A stretch of 64,000 nucleotides of DNA from Kribbella flavida DSM 17836 (GCF_000024345.1 NC_013729.1:248001-312000); one strand, 5' to 3'. Numbered from the stretch's first letter, positions 32,333-41,028 are shown. The notes: generated from the sequence alone by a model not told the origin. Program-made: numbers and translations.

Positions 32333-32791
32333 TCATTCTGCGCGATCGTCGGCCGGACCGGCAGTGCCGTCCCAGATGGTGTACCCGTGCGCGGTGTTCA
32401 GCCGCTCCCGCAGCTCCTGCTCGAGCTGCTCGGTCCGCCCCGGCGCCAGCCAGCGCAGCGGGATCAGGATCGAGCCGTCCTTGTGCTTGGTCCGCAGCGC
32501 GATCGCCTCGCCGTGCGTGGTCGCGACCCGGCCGACCTCGGTGACGTCGGTCCACTCGGTCTTCAGCCCGCGCACCTCGATCCGGTCCTCGCCGAGCTTC
32601 AGCAGTACCGGCGGCCGGGCCAGGACCCAGAGCCCGGCCAGCGCGACCAGTCCACCGAGCACGGCGAACACCCCCACCACCGCGTCCGGGAGTCCGACCG
32701 CCCAGGCGATCGCCGCCACCCCGAACAGGATCAACCCGACGGCCAGGATCCCGAGGAACCGCCCTGCCCGCATCCGGTACGTCGTACGCAT
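32333..32791 (-). CDS. Two-helix membrane protein with PH-like domain
   Basis: 152 residues. Two adjacent membrane helices (about 12-30 and 36-56, LGILAVGLILFGVAAIAWAV) precede a beta-rich soluble domain (LLKLGEDRIEVRGLKTEWTD, HKDGSILIPLRWL) that resembles the bacterial PH-like domains of small membrane proteins, including the one at 59350. Function unknown. It lies 46 nt upstream of the esterase gene's start on the same strand, possibly in one transcript. Confidence 0.72.
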   Translation of the reverse strand: MRTTYRMRAGRFLGILAVGLILFGVAAIAWAVGLPDAVVGVFAVLGGLVALAGLWVLARPPVLLKLGEDRIEVRGLKTEWTDVTEVGRVATTHGEAIALRTKHKDGSILIPLRWLAPGRTEQLEQELRERLNTAHGYTIWDGTAGPADDRAE

Positions 32792-32846
32792 CGCCCCAGG
32801 ATGTCACCGGTCCACCCGCGTCCTCGCCACGGGTGGGCCGCATCGG

Positions 32847-34406
32847 TCAGGGATTGGCCGGGTGGTAGGCGCAGGCGTCGCTGAGGTCCTCGGTGCCACC
32901 GGCCGGCGCCTTCGGCGGGGCGGTCGACTTGCCGGTGGACGGCTTCCTGGGCGTGACCGGGCTGGCCGGCGTCGAGGCGACCGTCTTCTTCGGCGCGATC
33001 GCCTTCTGCACGATCTCGCGCATCGCCTCGTAGTTCGGGTTCCGGCCGCTGGGGAAGTTCTTGTTCTTGTCCAGGTCGATGTTCGAGACCTTGGCGTTTT
33101 TCACCTTCAGGCCGAGCTCGATGAAGGCCGGCAGGATCTCCTGCGGGATGTCGGTCTGCAGCAGCTTCTTGCTCGCCGAGGCGATCTGCTGGTACTTCGT
33201 CACCAGGGTGCCCGGGTTGGCCGAACTGACGAGCGCGTGGATCGTGCAGCGCTGCCGCTCCTGCCGGGAGATGTCGCTCAGGCCGTACCGGCCGCGGGCG
33301 AACCAGAGCGCGTCGTGACCGTTCAGCTTCTGGTTCCGGCCGGGCTCCAGGTAGTCCTTCGGCAGCACGTCGTCCGCGCTGCCGGCGCCGCGGTAGTCGC
33401 CGCCGATCGGCACCCGGTAGTTGATGTTCACGGTGATGCCGCCGAGCGCGTCGACGATCGACTCGAAGCCCTTGAGGTTGACCTGCATGTAGTAGTCGAT
33501 GTCCAGCCCGAGCGCCGCGCCGGCGGACACCTTGAGCACGTCGGCGCCCTCGTTGTCGGACGGGCCGAGCACGCCGGGGTGTGCGGCCGGCAGGTTGCGG
33601 TACATCGCGTCCAGGTAGTACTCGGGCTGCTCGACGTTGCCCAGGTCGGGGTCGTAGAAGCCGTCCGGGTAGAGCTTGTGCAGCGGCGAGTCCTCCGGGA
33701 ACGGCATCCGCATCCAGTTCCGGCTGAGCGAGATCAGCTTGGTGTCACCGCTCTTGGTGTCGATGCTGGCGACCATCACGGTGTCGGTCCGGGTGCCCTC
33801 CCGGCCGGCGCCGTCGTCCGCGCCGAGCAGCAGGATGTTCAGCCGCGGCTGGTCCGCCCACGGGTCCTTCTTGTCCTCGACGTCCGGCCGGGTCGCGCTC
33901 TTGGAGTTGCCCTCGGAGGCGAACACGCTGCCGACCAGGTCCCGCTGCGCCATCACCGTCTGCGCCGCGACCGTGGTCGGCACCGCGATGCCGAAGCAGA
34001 TCAGCCCGACGAACGCCGAACCGGCCAGCCGGCCCAACGCGGTCAGGCTGACCGGGCGGAGCAGCTTGTGCGAGGCGACCACGACCCAGATCCAGAGCAG
34101 ACCGAGCACCACCACGGCGGCGGTCGCGATCAGCAGCCGGCGAGGATCCACCGCCAGCTCGAGCACCGCGTTGCGGTTGGTCAGCCCGATGTACGCCGCC
34201 AGCGCGAGCAGTCCGAAGCTCAGGGTCATCACGAAGGCGCCCAGCTTGGTCCGTCCGCCCATCACGAATCCGGAGCCGGGAATCAGGGCACTGACCAGCG
34301 TGAGACCGATCGCCTTCGAGACCGAACGGGTCCGGTACGCCCGATGGCGCGACCGGTTGCCCCGGGGGGCAGCTCTCCGTCCGGCTGCGCGAGTGCTCCG
34401 CGACAT
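32847..34406 (-). CDS. LCP-family cell-wall glycopolymer ligase
   Basis: 519 residues. A basic N-terminus (RAAGRRAAPRGNRSRHRAYR) is followed by four membrane helices (about 35-180), unlike the single helix of most LytR-CpsA-Psr proteins, and then the LCP domain outside (about 210-440): LNILLLGADDGAGREGTRTDTVMVA (with the conserved Asp and Arg), LSRNWMRMPFPE, and RYGLSDISRQERQRCTIHAL. A Pro/Thr/Lys-rich tail ends it. LCP enzymes transfer lipid-linked polymers to peptidoglycan (or arabinogalactan/teichoic-type polymers). ATG 34406 has CGGAG upstream; frames extending further lack protein-like sequence. Monocistronic. Confidence 0.9.
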   Translation of the reverse strand: MSRSTRAAGRRAAPRGNRSRHRAYRTRSVSKAIGLTLVSALIPGSGFVMGGRTKLGAFVMTLSFGLLALAAYIGLTNRNAVLELAVDPRRLLIATAAVVVLGLLWIWVVVASHKLLRPVSLTALGRLAGSAFVGLICFGIAVPTTVAAQTVMAQRDLVGSVFASEGNSKSATRPDVEDKKDPWADQPRLNILLLGADDGAGREGTRTDTVMVASIDTKSGDTKLISLSRNWMRMPFPEDSPLHKLYPDGFYDPDLGNVEQPEYYLDAMYRNLPAAHPGVLGPSDNEGADVLKVSAGAALGLDIDYYMQVNLKGFESIVDALGGITVNINYRVPIGGDYRGAGSADDVLPKDYLEPGRNQKLNGHDALWFARGRYGLSDISRQERQRCTIHALVSSANPGTLVTKYQQIASASKKLLQTDIPQEILPAFIELGLKVKNAKVSNIDLDKNKNFPSGRNPNYEAMREIVQKAIAPKKTVASTPASPVTPRKPSTGKSTAPPKAPAGGTEDLSDACAYHPANP

Positions 34407-34609
34407 GGCTCCGTTCCCTGATCGACGACGTGGCGGCGATGCGGGCCGTGGACGACCCGGATGGCGTGCTGGCACCCCGGGGGGATCAGCACTTCCGTAG
34501 TTCAGACGCCGGCACGGCCTCCTCGGTTGACGTGACGCTTCGACCCCCGTCGATTCCGGCCAGATTACAGGGGCGGAGGACGACACTCCCAAGCCACCGG
34601 GTCCCCGCT

Positions 34610-34637
34610 TTGCTCCGATGGCGTCCGGCCGGATAGT
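34610..34637 (+). promoter_or_regulatory. Promoter of tRNA-Ser
   Basis: TTGCTC (34610-34615), a 16-nt spacer, and GATAGT (34632-34637), about 36 nt upstream of the mature tRNA. The -10 is a good match for a stable-RNA promoter; the -35 is moderate. Confidence 0.5.
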
Positions 34638-34672
34638 CTTGGCCGTCGTCGTGTCCCGTAGGGACCGTCGGA

Positions 34673-34762
34673 GGAGGCGTCGCCTAGTCCGGTCGATGGC
34701 GCCCGCCTGCTAAGCGGGTTGAGGGTAATCCCCTCTCGCGGGTTCAAATCCCGCCGCCTCCG
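34673..34762 (+). tRNA. tRNA-Ser (anticodon GCU)
   Basis: A 90-nt class II tRNA. Acceptor stem GGAGGCG (34673-34679) pairs with CGCCTCC (34755-34761), discriminator G. D arm GCC/GGC, anticodon stem CCCGC/GCGGG around CTGCTAA (anticodon 34709-34711), long variable arm, and T arm GCGGG-TTCAAAT-CCCGC. CCA is not encoded. It reads AGC and AGU codons. A terminator follows 10 nt later. Confidence 0.97.
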
Positions 34763-34771
34763 CACCACCCG

Positions 34772-34799
34772 AGAGCCGCCAGCACCCGCTGGCGGCTCT
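34772..34799 (+). terminator. Terminator after tRNA-Ser
   Basis: Perfect 12-bp stem AGAGCCGCCAGC (34772-34783) / GCTGGCGGCTCT (34788-34799), ACCC tetraloop, followed by TTG. Confidence 0.85.
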
Positions 34800-34931
34800 T
34801 GCCGTTCCGGGGCAGGTGCCCGGCGCGGGCCCGGCCGCCGCGTCCGATCGCGGCCGTGGACCCGGCGTACGATGTGCCCGCAGGTCCGCCAGACTCCGGC
34901 GGAACCCGTGTGGCGGGGCTGCGGCTCGGGG

Positions 34932-35825
34932 TCAGCCGAACGCGAGGCGACCGGCCTCGGCGAGGCGTTCCACCGAGCGCGGCGTCATCGGCTCCAGCCC
35001 AACCACCAGGTGGTCGACGCCGAGCGCGGCGTACTCCGTGAGCGCCTCGGCCAACTCCTCGACGGTCCCGGCCAGAGCGTTCGAGGCGCCGTCCGGGATG
35101 GCCGGCTGGTCGGGGTCCCGGACGGTGACGCCGACCGTCGTGGCCACCTCACCCGCCGGCCGCTGGTTGCGCTCCAGCGCCGCGTCGAAGTCGTCCAGCC
35201 GCTCGCGCACCTTCTCGTCCACCGCGCCGAACCACGCCGTGTTCCAGGCGTCCGCCCACTGCGCGGTCAGGTCCAGCATCCGCGGCCGCAGCGCCGCCAC
35301 CAGCACCGGAATCCGCCGCTGCGGCGCCGGTACCAGCGCGTTGTCCACGACCGTGTAGTACTTGCCCTCCATGCTCACCGTCTCGCCGCGCACCAGCCGC
35401 GCCACGATCTCCAGCCACTCCTCGAACCGCCCCACCCGGTGATCCGTCGGCAGCCCGTTCGCCTCGTACTCCGGATCGTGCCAGCCGGCGCCGACGCCGA
35501 GGATCAGCCGCCCGCCCGACACCTCGTCCAGCGTCGCGGCCATCTTCGCCACCAGCCCCGGATCCCGGAACGACGCGCAGAGCACCATCGTGCCGAGCTC
35601 CACCCGACTCGTCACCACCGCGAGCGCGCTCAACAAGGTCCACGCCTCGTGCATCCCGTACGTCGTACCGGCGGGATCGCGGTAGAAGAAGTGGTCCGCC
35701 AGCCAGACCGAGTCCAGCCCGCTCTGCTCCGCGGCCTCGGCCAGCCGGCGGGTGTCCGCCCATCCCGGCAGCTGCCCGTCCGGTCCGTCCGACCCGCCGA
35801 CCGGGACCATCACGCCAAGTTTCAT
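34932..35825 (-). CDS. LLM-class F420-dependent oxidoreductase
   Basis: 297 residues of the luciferase-like monooxygenase TIM-barrel family: MKLGVMVPVGG, ADTRRLAEAAEQSGLDSVWLADHF, GTMVLCASFRDPGLVAKMAA, the cofactor-loop stretch LILGVGAGWHDPEYEANGLP and VLVAALRPRMLDLTAQWADAW. Actinobacterial members mostly use coenzyme F420, and an F420-reducing Fgd is encoded at 47649, which fits. Substrate unknown. ATG 35825 is preferred over GTG 35831 because it yields the usual MKLG start. Its stop lies 133 nt from the tRNA-Ser terminator. Confidence 0.88.
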   Translation of the reverse strand: MKLGVMVPVGGSDGPDGQLPGWADTRRLAEAAEQSGLDSVWLADHFFYRDPAGTTYGMHEAWTLLSALAVVTSRVELGTMVLCASFRDPGLVAKMAATLDEVSGGRLILGVGAGWHDPEYEANGLPTDHRVGRFEEWLEIVARLVRGETVSMEGKYYTVVDNALVPAPQRRIPVLVAALRPRMLDLTAQWADAWNTAWFGAVDEKVRERLDDFDAALERNQRPAGEVATTVGVTVRDPDQPAIPDGASNALAGTVEELAEALTEYAALGVDHLVVGLEPMTPRSVERLAEAGRLAFG

Positions 35826-36058
35826 CCCCACAACCTAGGGGCTGCTCAGCTTCGCCGGAACCCACCGCGACGTGCGCGCGCGGCACCGATCGCGCAGCCT
35901 GAACCGGTTAGGTGCGGGATGGGTCGAGATCTTGACGTGACTGTTGGTGTGCGGTGCGTTTGCTGTGGGTAACTGGGGTGGTGCCCGGCGGGTGAGGTCG
36001 CGGTGAGGAGCGGGCGTTCGGATCAGCTCTTCGGACCTCACGAAAGGGTGTGGTGGCG

Positions 36059-36286
36059 GTGACGGACTCAGCCATCCGACCGCAGACGTACGACCTCCGT
36101 TCGATCCTCCAGCTGTCCCTGCCGGCGCACGTCACCGCCTGGGTCGACGGAGGCTGGCGCCCGGCCTGGCTGATCAGCCGCCTGCACTGCGGTGACGGCT
36201 GGATCGGCCTCGTCCAGTACACGGCCGTGACCGGCCACGAGCACACGCTCCGCCTGCCCATCGACCGCCTCGCCCCACCGAACTGA
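36059..36286 (+). CDS. Small protein of unknown function
   Basis: About 75 residues, possibly a small beta-barrel (LSLPAHVTAWVDGGWRPAWL, WIGLVQYTAVTGHEHTLRLP): the alternating pattern and DGGWRPAWLI stretch suggest an SH3-like fold. AAAGGG lies at 36043-36048 before a run of GTG codons (36050, 36053, 36059), any of which could be the start; 36059 gives the best spacing-independent N-terminus (MTDSAIRPQ). Alone, followed by a terminator shared with pckG. No family recognised. Confidence 0.6.
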   Translation: MTDSAIRPQTYDLRSILQLSLPAHVTAWVDGGWRPAWLISRLHCGDGWIGLVQYTAVTGHEHTLRLPIDRLAPPN

Positions 36287-36323
36287 TCTACGGCTGAGGG
36301 AATCAGCGGCTGAGGGAAACAGC

Positions 36324-36360
36324 GAAGCGCCCCGCACCCTGGTGAGGGGCGAGGCGCTTC
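36324..36360. terminator. Terminator between small gene and pckG
   Basis: GAAGCGCCCC (36324-36333) pairs with GGGGCGaGGCGCTTC (36346-36360) with one bulged A. It lies between the convergent small gene and pckG and can serve both. Confidence 0.75.
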
Positions 36361-36446
36361 ACGTGGCCGGCGTACTGGCTTCCGGTCAGCCGCCGGCGTT
36401 CCTGGCGTACGACGACCGGCGCGCGGCCGGCCGGCGTACGGGGTGA

Positions 36447-38324
36447 TCAGCCGAGGCGCGACCGCAGACCGTCGAGCTCCAGCTTCAACTCGGCCGGGAC
36501 CTTGTCGCCGAGCTTGGCGAACCACTCTTCGATCAGCGGAATCTCCGCCTTCCACTCCTCGGCGTCCACGTCGAGCGCGACCCGCAGCGCCTCCGGCGTC
36601 AGGTTCAGCCCGCCGACGTCGAGCGCGTCCGGTGTCGGCACGTAGCCGATCGGCGTCTCGTCCGCGGCGGCCTGGCCCTCGATCCGGTCGATGACCCACT
36701 TGAGCACCCGGCTGTTCTCCGAGAAGCCCGGCCAGACGAAGGTGCCGGCGTCGTCCTTGCGGAACCAGTTCACGTAGAAGATCTTCGGCAGCAAGGCGTC
36801 GTCGTGCTGCTGGCCGACGGTCAGCCAGTGGTTCAGGTAGTCGCCGGCGTTGTAGCCGAGGAACGGCAGCATCGCCATCGGGTCGCGCCGGACCACGCCG
36901 ACCTCGCCGACCGCGGCCGCGGTGGTCTCCGACGACAGGGTCGCGCCCATGAACACGCCGTGCTGCCAGTTCCGGGCCTCGGTGACCAGCGGCACGGTGG
37001 TCGCGCGCCGGCCGCCGAAGATGATCGCCGAGATCGGTACGCCGTTCGGGTCGTCGTACTCGTCGGCGATGATCGGGCACTGCTTGATCGGGGTGCAGAA
37101 CCGGCTGTTCGGGTGGCTCGACAGCTCGCCGGAGTCCGGCGTCCAGTCGCGGCCCTTCCAGTCGGTCAGGTGGTTCGGCGGCGTCTCGGAGTACCCCTCC
37201 CACCACACGTCGCCGTCGTCGGTCAGCGCGACGTTGGTGAAGACCGAGTTGCCCTTCTCGATCGTGCGCATCGCGTTCGGGTTCGTCTTCCAGCCGGTGC
37301 CGGGGGCCACGCCGAACAGGCCGAACTCCGGGTTCACCGCGTACAGCCGGCCGTCCTCGCCGAACCGCATCCAGGCGATGTCGTCGCCGAGCGTCTCGAC
37401 CTGCCAGCCCTCCAGGGTCGGGTCGAGCATCGCCAGGTTGGTCTTGCCGCAGGCGCTCGGGAACGCGGCCGCGACGTAGTGCACCTTCTTCTCCGGCGAG
37501 ATCAGCTTGAGGATCAGCATGTGCTCGGCCAGCCAGCCCTCGTCGCGGGCCATCGCCGAGGCGATCCGCAGCGAGTAACACTTCTTGCCGAGCAGCGAGT
37601 TGCCGCCGTACCCGGAGCCGTACGACCAGATCGTGCGCTCCTCCGGGAACTGCACGATGTACTTCTCGTCGTTGCACGGCCAGCTGACGTCTTTCTGGCC
37701 CGGCTCCAGCGGCGCGCCGACCGAGTGCAGGCACGGCACGTACGGCGCGTCGGTGCCCATCTTCGCCAGCACGTCGGCGCCGGTGCGGGCCATGATCCGC
37801 ATCGAGGCGACGACGTACGCCGAGTCGGTGATCTCCACGCCGAACATCGGCTTCTCGGCCGTCAACGGACCCATGCAGAACGGCACGACGTACATCGTCC
37901 GGCCGCGCATCGAGCCGCGGTAGAGGTCCGTCATCAGGGCCTTCATCTCGGCCGGGTCCATCCAGTTGTTGGTCGGACCGGCGTCGGCCTCGTCGACCGA
38001 GCAGATGAACGTGCGCTGCTCGACCCGCGCCACGTCGGACGGGTCGGTCCGGGCCCAGAACGAGTTCGGCTTCAACTTGTCGTTGAGCCGGACCAGCGTG
38101 CCGGCCGCGATCAGCTCGTCGGTCAGCCGCGTGTACTCCGCGTCGCTGCCGTCGACCCAGTGGATCCGGTCGGGCTGGGTGAGCGCGGCGACCTCGGCGA
38201 CCCAGGCCAGCAGACCCGCGTGCTCAGTCGGGGCATCGGACAGGTCGAGGTGGGCGGGCGGTGCGGTGGAGCTCTCGACGCTGAGCGCTTCCTCGGTCTG
38301 GGCAGGGCTGGCGGTGGTCGTCAT
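36447..38324 (-). CDS. pckG: Phosphoenolpyruvate carboxykinase (GTP)
   Basis: 625 residues, full-length GTP-type PEPCK. Features: [40 protein letters not shown], the active-site Cys/P-loop [13 protein letters not shown] (about 295-307), metal-ligand region [11 protein letters not shown], and [20 protein letters not shown]. It converts oxaloacetate and GTP to PEP, CO2 and GDP, the first committed step of gluconeogenesis, needed for growth on the lactate made from rhamnose among others. Transcribed alone from an upstream region with repeated ACTGGTAT elements (38451-38503). The N-terminal 30 residues are a poorly conserved, Ala/Ser-rich extension. Confidence 0.96.
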   Translation of the reverse strand: MTTTASPAQTEEALSVESSTAPPAHLDLSDAPTEHAGLLAWVAEVAALTQPDRIHWVDGSDAEYTRLTDELIAAGTLVRLNDKLKPNSFWARTDPSDVARVEQRTFICSVDEADAGPTNNWMDPAEMKALMTDLYRGSMRGRTMYVVPFCMGPLTAEKPMFGVEITDSAYVVASMRIMARTGADVLAKMGTDAPYVPCLHSVGAPLEPGQKDVSWPCNDEKYIVQFPEERTIWSYGSGYGGNSLLGKKCYSLRIASAMARDEGWLAEHMLILKLISPEKKVHYVAAAFPSACGKTNLAMLDPTLEGWQVETLGDDIAWMRFGEDGRLYAVNPEFGLFGVAPGTGWKTNPNAMRTIEKGNSVFTNVALTDDGDVWWEGYSETPPNHLTDWKGRDWTPDSGELSSHPNSRFCTPIKQCPIIADEYDDPNGVPISAIIFGGRRATTVPLVTEARNWQHGVFMGATLSSETTAAAVGEVGVVRRDPMAMLPFLGYNAGDYLNHWLTVGQQHDDALLPKIFYVNWFRKDDAGTFVWPGFSENSRVLKWVIDRIEGQAAADETPIGYVPTPDALDVGGLNLTPEALRVALDVDAEEWKAEIPLIEEWFAKLGDKVPAELKLELDGLRSRLG

Positions 38325-38450
38325 CGGCGGCTCATTCCCTCTCGGTGATCGGACCGGCGCCCGTCCACGCCCTCACCGTTGAGGGGGGAACGGCACCGGC
38401 CGCCGGGGTCTCCGGCGGTCGATCCAGCTTGTTGTGGCGGTGTGATCTAG

Positions 38451-38503
38451 CGCATACCAGTACAGCTGGTGGGCGTATACCAGTGTGCAAGTGGTACTAA
38501 CCG
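38451..38503 (-). promoter_or_regulatory. Repeated operator-like elements upstream of pckG
   Basis: CGCATACCAGT at 38451-38461 and CGTATACCAGT at 38474-38484 are direct copies 23 bp apart. ACCAG-tacag-CTGGT (38456-38470) and TACCAGT-gtgca-AGTGGTA (38479-38497) are dyads overlapping them. TGGTA/TACCA arms are typical of GntR-family operators. The region lies about 130 nt upstream of the pckG start. Confidence 0.5.
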
Positions 38504-38740
38504 TACGCGACCCCATGGCGTGTTGAGAACCGCCAATACGTGAGCCCGATCACAAACCTCCGCCGACAACCGCTTTCCGGTGGAATTTCGATGGTCGGTC
38601 GGGTGGATCGTTTGTCCGGTGCCCACTTGGTGGCGTAATCCCAGGAAGATCTGCCCCGGGAGGGCTGGGTGTGATTGGGTCGGTTGTTGCTTGAAGCAAC
38701 AAGATTTGTCCTGACAATAATCGCCGCTGGCCTGCGCTTG

Positions 38741-38933
38741 CCTGACGCGCTCCGCCCCCGCCTAACGGCCCTCCGCCAGGACTGACGCGCTTCGCCAGGA
38801 CTGACGCCGCTTCGCCAGCACTGATGGCCTTCGCCAGCACTGACGGCCTTCGCGGGGACTGACGCGCTCCGCCAGGACTGACGCGCTTCGCCAGGACTGA
38901 CGCGCTCCGCCAGGACTGACGCCGTAGGTGGCC
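38741..38933. repeat. 19-bp tandem repeat array
   Basis: Nine or so head-to-tail units of consensus ACTGACGCGCTTCGCCAGG. Well-aligned starts are 38781, 38800, 38820, 38839, 38858, 38877, 38896 and 38915, so seven successive steps of 19-20 bp, with degenerate units before (38741, 38761). The last unit passes into the hairpin element at 38915-38938. No coding potential is seen across it. Confidence 0.88.
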
Positions 38934-38990
38934 TCAGTCGACGAACACGGTGTCAGTCGTCGCAGACGGCGCCGTCGGCGACGGCTGCAG
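38915..38990. repeat. Repeated hairpin element, copy A
   Basis: Opens with the imperfect stem ACTGACGCCG-TAGG-TGGCCTCAGT, then TCGACGAACACGGTGTCAGTCGTCGCAGACGG-like sequence. A close relative is at 39448-39528 and a shorter one at 39537-39575. Together they flank the decayed coding remnants. Confidence 0.7.
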
Positions 38991-38994
38991 AGCC

Positions 38995-39132
38995 GCCGAT
39001 GCGCCCGAGGTGGGGGGATGAAAGGCGCGCCCTCAGCCAACTGCCGTCGACCAGCAGATGCTCCAACTCCCAGTAGAAGTCCGGGACCAGCGAGCCGGCG
39101 CGCGGGGCGCGCTGCAGGCGGTCGTCAACCTG
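38995..39132 (-). pseudogene. Possible SnoaL-like cyclase remnant
   Basis: In one minus-strand frame the stretch PDFYWELEHLLVDGSWLRAR reads like the core strand pair of SnoaL/ester-cyclase proteins (usual pattern DxxxxVEHLLADGDWVAARL). Nothing upstream or downstream in that frame continues the domain, so it is at most a 45-residue relic. The reading is by eye and may be chance. Confidence 0.3.
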
Positions 39133-39334
39133 ATCGGCACCGGCTCGATCACTGCGGCCAGCCCTCCGGCGTGGTGGTCCGGCGCAGGTCCTCGCAGGCT
39201 GCTGCCGGGTGGCGTGGTCCACGGAACTTCCGTGACCCACCGAGTCGGCGCGCCGGACGTTGTCGGATGGCGGAGGACCGTCGAGGCGGTGTACCGGCCC
39301 TCGTCGGCACTGCGACGAGCAGAACACGCGCACC

Positions 39335-39430
39335 CGACTCCGCCTCCCAGTCGAAGCGCCAGTCGCGTACGTCGGCGAGTCGCGTCCCGAGCAGAGTCGC
39401 TGCTGCCTCCTCCGGTCGAGCGCTTCGCCG
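39335..39430 (-). pseudogene. Relic of a YciI-like gene 3' end
   Basis: The minus-strand frame gives PEEAAATLLGTRLADVRDWR followed by FDWE, which parallels the C-terminus of the intact neighbour at 39672 (PDAATAATVLAPTDPRRTDV then HHWRFGG). It looks like the tail of a duplicated, decayed copy, lying between two repeated hairpin elements. Confidence 0.4.
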
Positions 39431-39447
39431 AGTGCTGCTCTCCGCCG

Positions 39448-39575
39448 CGACTGACGCCGTAGACGGCCTCAGTCGACCAACACAGCGTCAGCCGTCGCAG
39501 ACGGCGCCATCGGCGCAGGACGCGGCGCCGCCGAGACGGCCTCAGTCGACTAATACGGCGCCAGCCGTGCGGCCG
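39448..39575. repeat. Repeated hairpin elements, copies B and C
   Basis: Copy B (39448-39528) opens with ACTGACGCCG-TAGA-CGGCCTCAGT, a 9-of-10 stem, and continues with TCGACCAACACAGCGTCAGCCGTCGCAGACGG-like sequence matching copy A at 38915. Copy C (39537-39575) keeps CGGCCTCAGTCGACTAATAC and part of the following sequence. The last copy ends about 100 nt before the stop of the YciI-like gene. Confidence 0.7.
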
Positions 39576-39671
39576 GTGAAAGACCGCAGGGGTCGGAGGC
39601 GCAGCAGTCGATCATCGCCGAGTTCTCCCCGTCCAACGGCGGCGCGTCGGCGGCCGGGCCGGTGCGCCGTA

Positions 39672-40220
39672 CTACTGCAGCGTCGGTCTGCCGCCGAAGC
39701 GCCAGTGGTGTACGTCGGTACGGCGGGGGTCGGTGGGCGCGAGCACGGTTGCGGCGGTTGCCGCGTCGGGGGCTTCCACGAGGGCCGCGCGGCCGATCGG
39801 TTGTCCGGTGTCGAGCGCGAGCAGGTCGCCGGAGAGGATCAGATGCTCCGAGTCCGGCGTCGGCGAAGGCTCGTCGGTGGTGAGGACGAGGAACCGGCCG
39901 TACCCCTGGACCGCTCCGGTGAAGTCCCACATCGTCCGGTCCTGGTGCCGGCGGAAGCCGTACAGCAGCACCGACTCGAACGCCCCGGCCCGGTAGTACG
40001 GCTCGTCGTACGCGAACGCCCGGGCGGCATCCACGTCCGCCAGTTCGACGATGTGCAGACTGCCCGTCGTCTCCGCTTCCTCGCTGTCCTCGGTCAGCGT
40101 CGGACCGCGGGCGATGAGCCGATCGGCGTACCCGTCCATGAACGTCCAGTGCGGCTCGGCCAGGCGAACCTTGATCTCGTAGCCGCCGGCACGGTCGCGC
40201 CCGTAGACGAAGTACTCCAC
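39672..40220 (-). CDS. YciI-like protein
   Basis: 182 residues. The N-terminal domain (about 1-95) is YciI-like: HWTFMDGYADRLIARGPTLT with the conserved His-Asp region, GSLHIVELADVDAARAFAYD, EPYYRAGAFESVLLYGF. A second, weaker ferredoxin-like half follows (GRFLVLTTDE, LDTGQPIGRAALVEAPDAAT). YciI domains are small, possibly enzymatic ferredoxin-like folds of unresolved function. GTG 40220 gives the usual start. It is divergent from the small gene at 40241, and its 3' side borders the repeat-rich decayed region with a relic of a second copy. Confidence 0.8.
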   Translation of the reverse strand: MEYFVYGRDRAGGYEIKVRLAEPHWTFMDGYADRLIARGPTLTEDSEEAETTGSLHIVELADVDAARAFAYDEPYYRAGAFESVLLYGFRRHQDRTMWDFTGAVQGYGRFLVLTTDEPSPTPDSEHLILSGDLLALDTGQPIGRAALVEAPDAATAATVLAPTDPRRTDVHHWRFGGRPTLQ

Positions 40221-40240
40221 AGTCGCCCAGTATGCGGGAT

Positions 40241-40492
40241 ATGGCGACGGACTACGGAGAACCCATCGGCCGGGTCCTCGGCGACGGCTTCCAGATACCA
40301 CCCCTGCTGCCCGGCTGGACCGCCCTCGACGGCATCGTCCTGGTCAAGTGCCTCGACGACGAAGGCCACTCGAGCTGGGCGTTCCGCGAAACCGAGGGCC
40401 TGAACGTCGAGGAGGCGATCGGCGCTCTCACCGTCCAGCTCGACATGCTCCGGGAACGCTCCGTCGACGCCTTCCGCACCGACGAGGACTAG
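40241..40492 (+). CDS. Small protein of unknown function
   Basis: 83 residues, acidic. IPPLLPGWTALDGIVLVKCL, DDEGHSSWAFRETEGLNVEE and AIGALTVQLDMLRERSVDAF are well-formed protein sequence, resembling small actinobacterial proteins of about 80 residues. I do not recognise a named family. ATG 40241 has GGGAT upstream; ATG 40232 is an alternative. Divergent from the YciI-like gene with only 20 nt between the starts. Confidence 0.65.
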   Translation: MATDYGEPIGRVLGDGFQIPPLLPGWTALDGIVLVKCLDDEGHSSWAFRETEGLNVEEAIGALTVQLDMLRERSVDAFRTDED

Positions 40493-40595
40493 GGCGCAAT
40501 TCCCCGCCTACTGTGCGGCGCTCGGCACGGCACCTCGCTGCACCAAGCACCTGCTTGCTGCGGCGCGGAGTTGGGAGACACGCCCTGGGCCCGTC

Positions 40596-40979
40596 TCAAC
40601 ACTCGAAGCGGAACACCAACGCCTCCCGGCCACCCGAGGTCGCCCACCTGTACGCCATCAGTCCCCAGCCCACCTGCGGATCGAACTCCCCGTCATCCGA
40701 GCTGCACAAGGCCGACAACCGCTGCCGCCACGCCTTCCTCGCCGGCCCCGGCACCCGGCACACCTTGGGCATGTCCACGGTGTCGTCGACCAGCAGCAAC
40801 TCGACGCCAGGAGTCCGCCCGATCAACTCCTCGACCTCCCCGCGCCCGAGCCACTCAGCCGGCTTCAGCTCGCGAAACGCAGCGCCGCCGGCCGTGACGA
40901 TCTCGTCTCCGTGCAGCTTGTTCGCCGCGTACCGCAAGTCGTCCGCCGGCTCGGCGAGAGCGTGCGGGTCGTAGCGCAT
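40596..40979 (-). CDS. Unknown protein, second gene of a pair
   Basis: 127 residues. The start ATG 40979 is well supported by AAGGAG at proper spacing. EPADDLRYAANKLHGDEIVT, PAEWLGRGEVEELIGRTPGV and ELLLVDDTVDMPKVCRVPG look like a genuine soluble protein; the last part contains a Trp/Arg-rich WRQRLSALC. No family recognised. It lies 50 nt downstream of the gene at 41029 on the same strand; the two may form a small operon. Confidence 0.65.
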   Translation of the reverse strand: MRYDPHALAEPADDLRYAANKLHGDEIVTAGGAAFRELKPAEWLGRGEVEELIGRTPGVELLLVDDTVDMPKVCRVPGPARKAWRQRLSALCSSDDGEFDPQVGWGLMAYRWATSGGREALVFRFEC

Positions 40980-41028
40980 CTGTATCTCCTTTGACGCCTC
41001 CGCCAACGGGATCGAGGCGGGCCCAGTC

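Noticed and set aside
32193-34421. 742-codon open frame on the plus strand
   Set aside because: Antisense to the LCP and PH-like genes, which have clear domains and ribosome sites.
36804-38348. 514-codon open frame on the plus strand
   Set aside because: Antisense to pckG, a complete and conserved enzyme.
38741-38933. CRISPR array
   Set aside because: The repeat units are directly adjacent with no unique spacers, and no cas genes are present.
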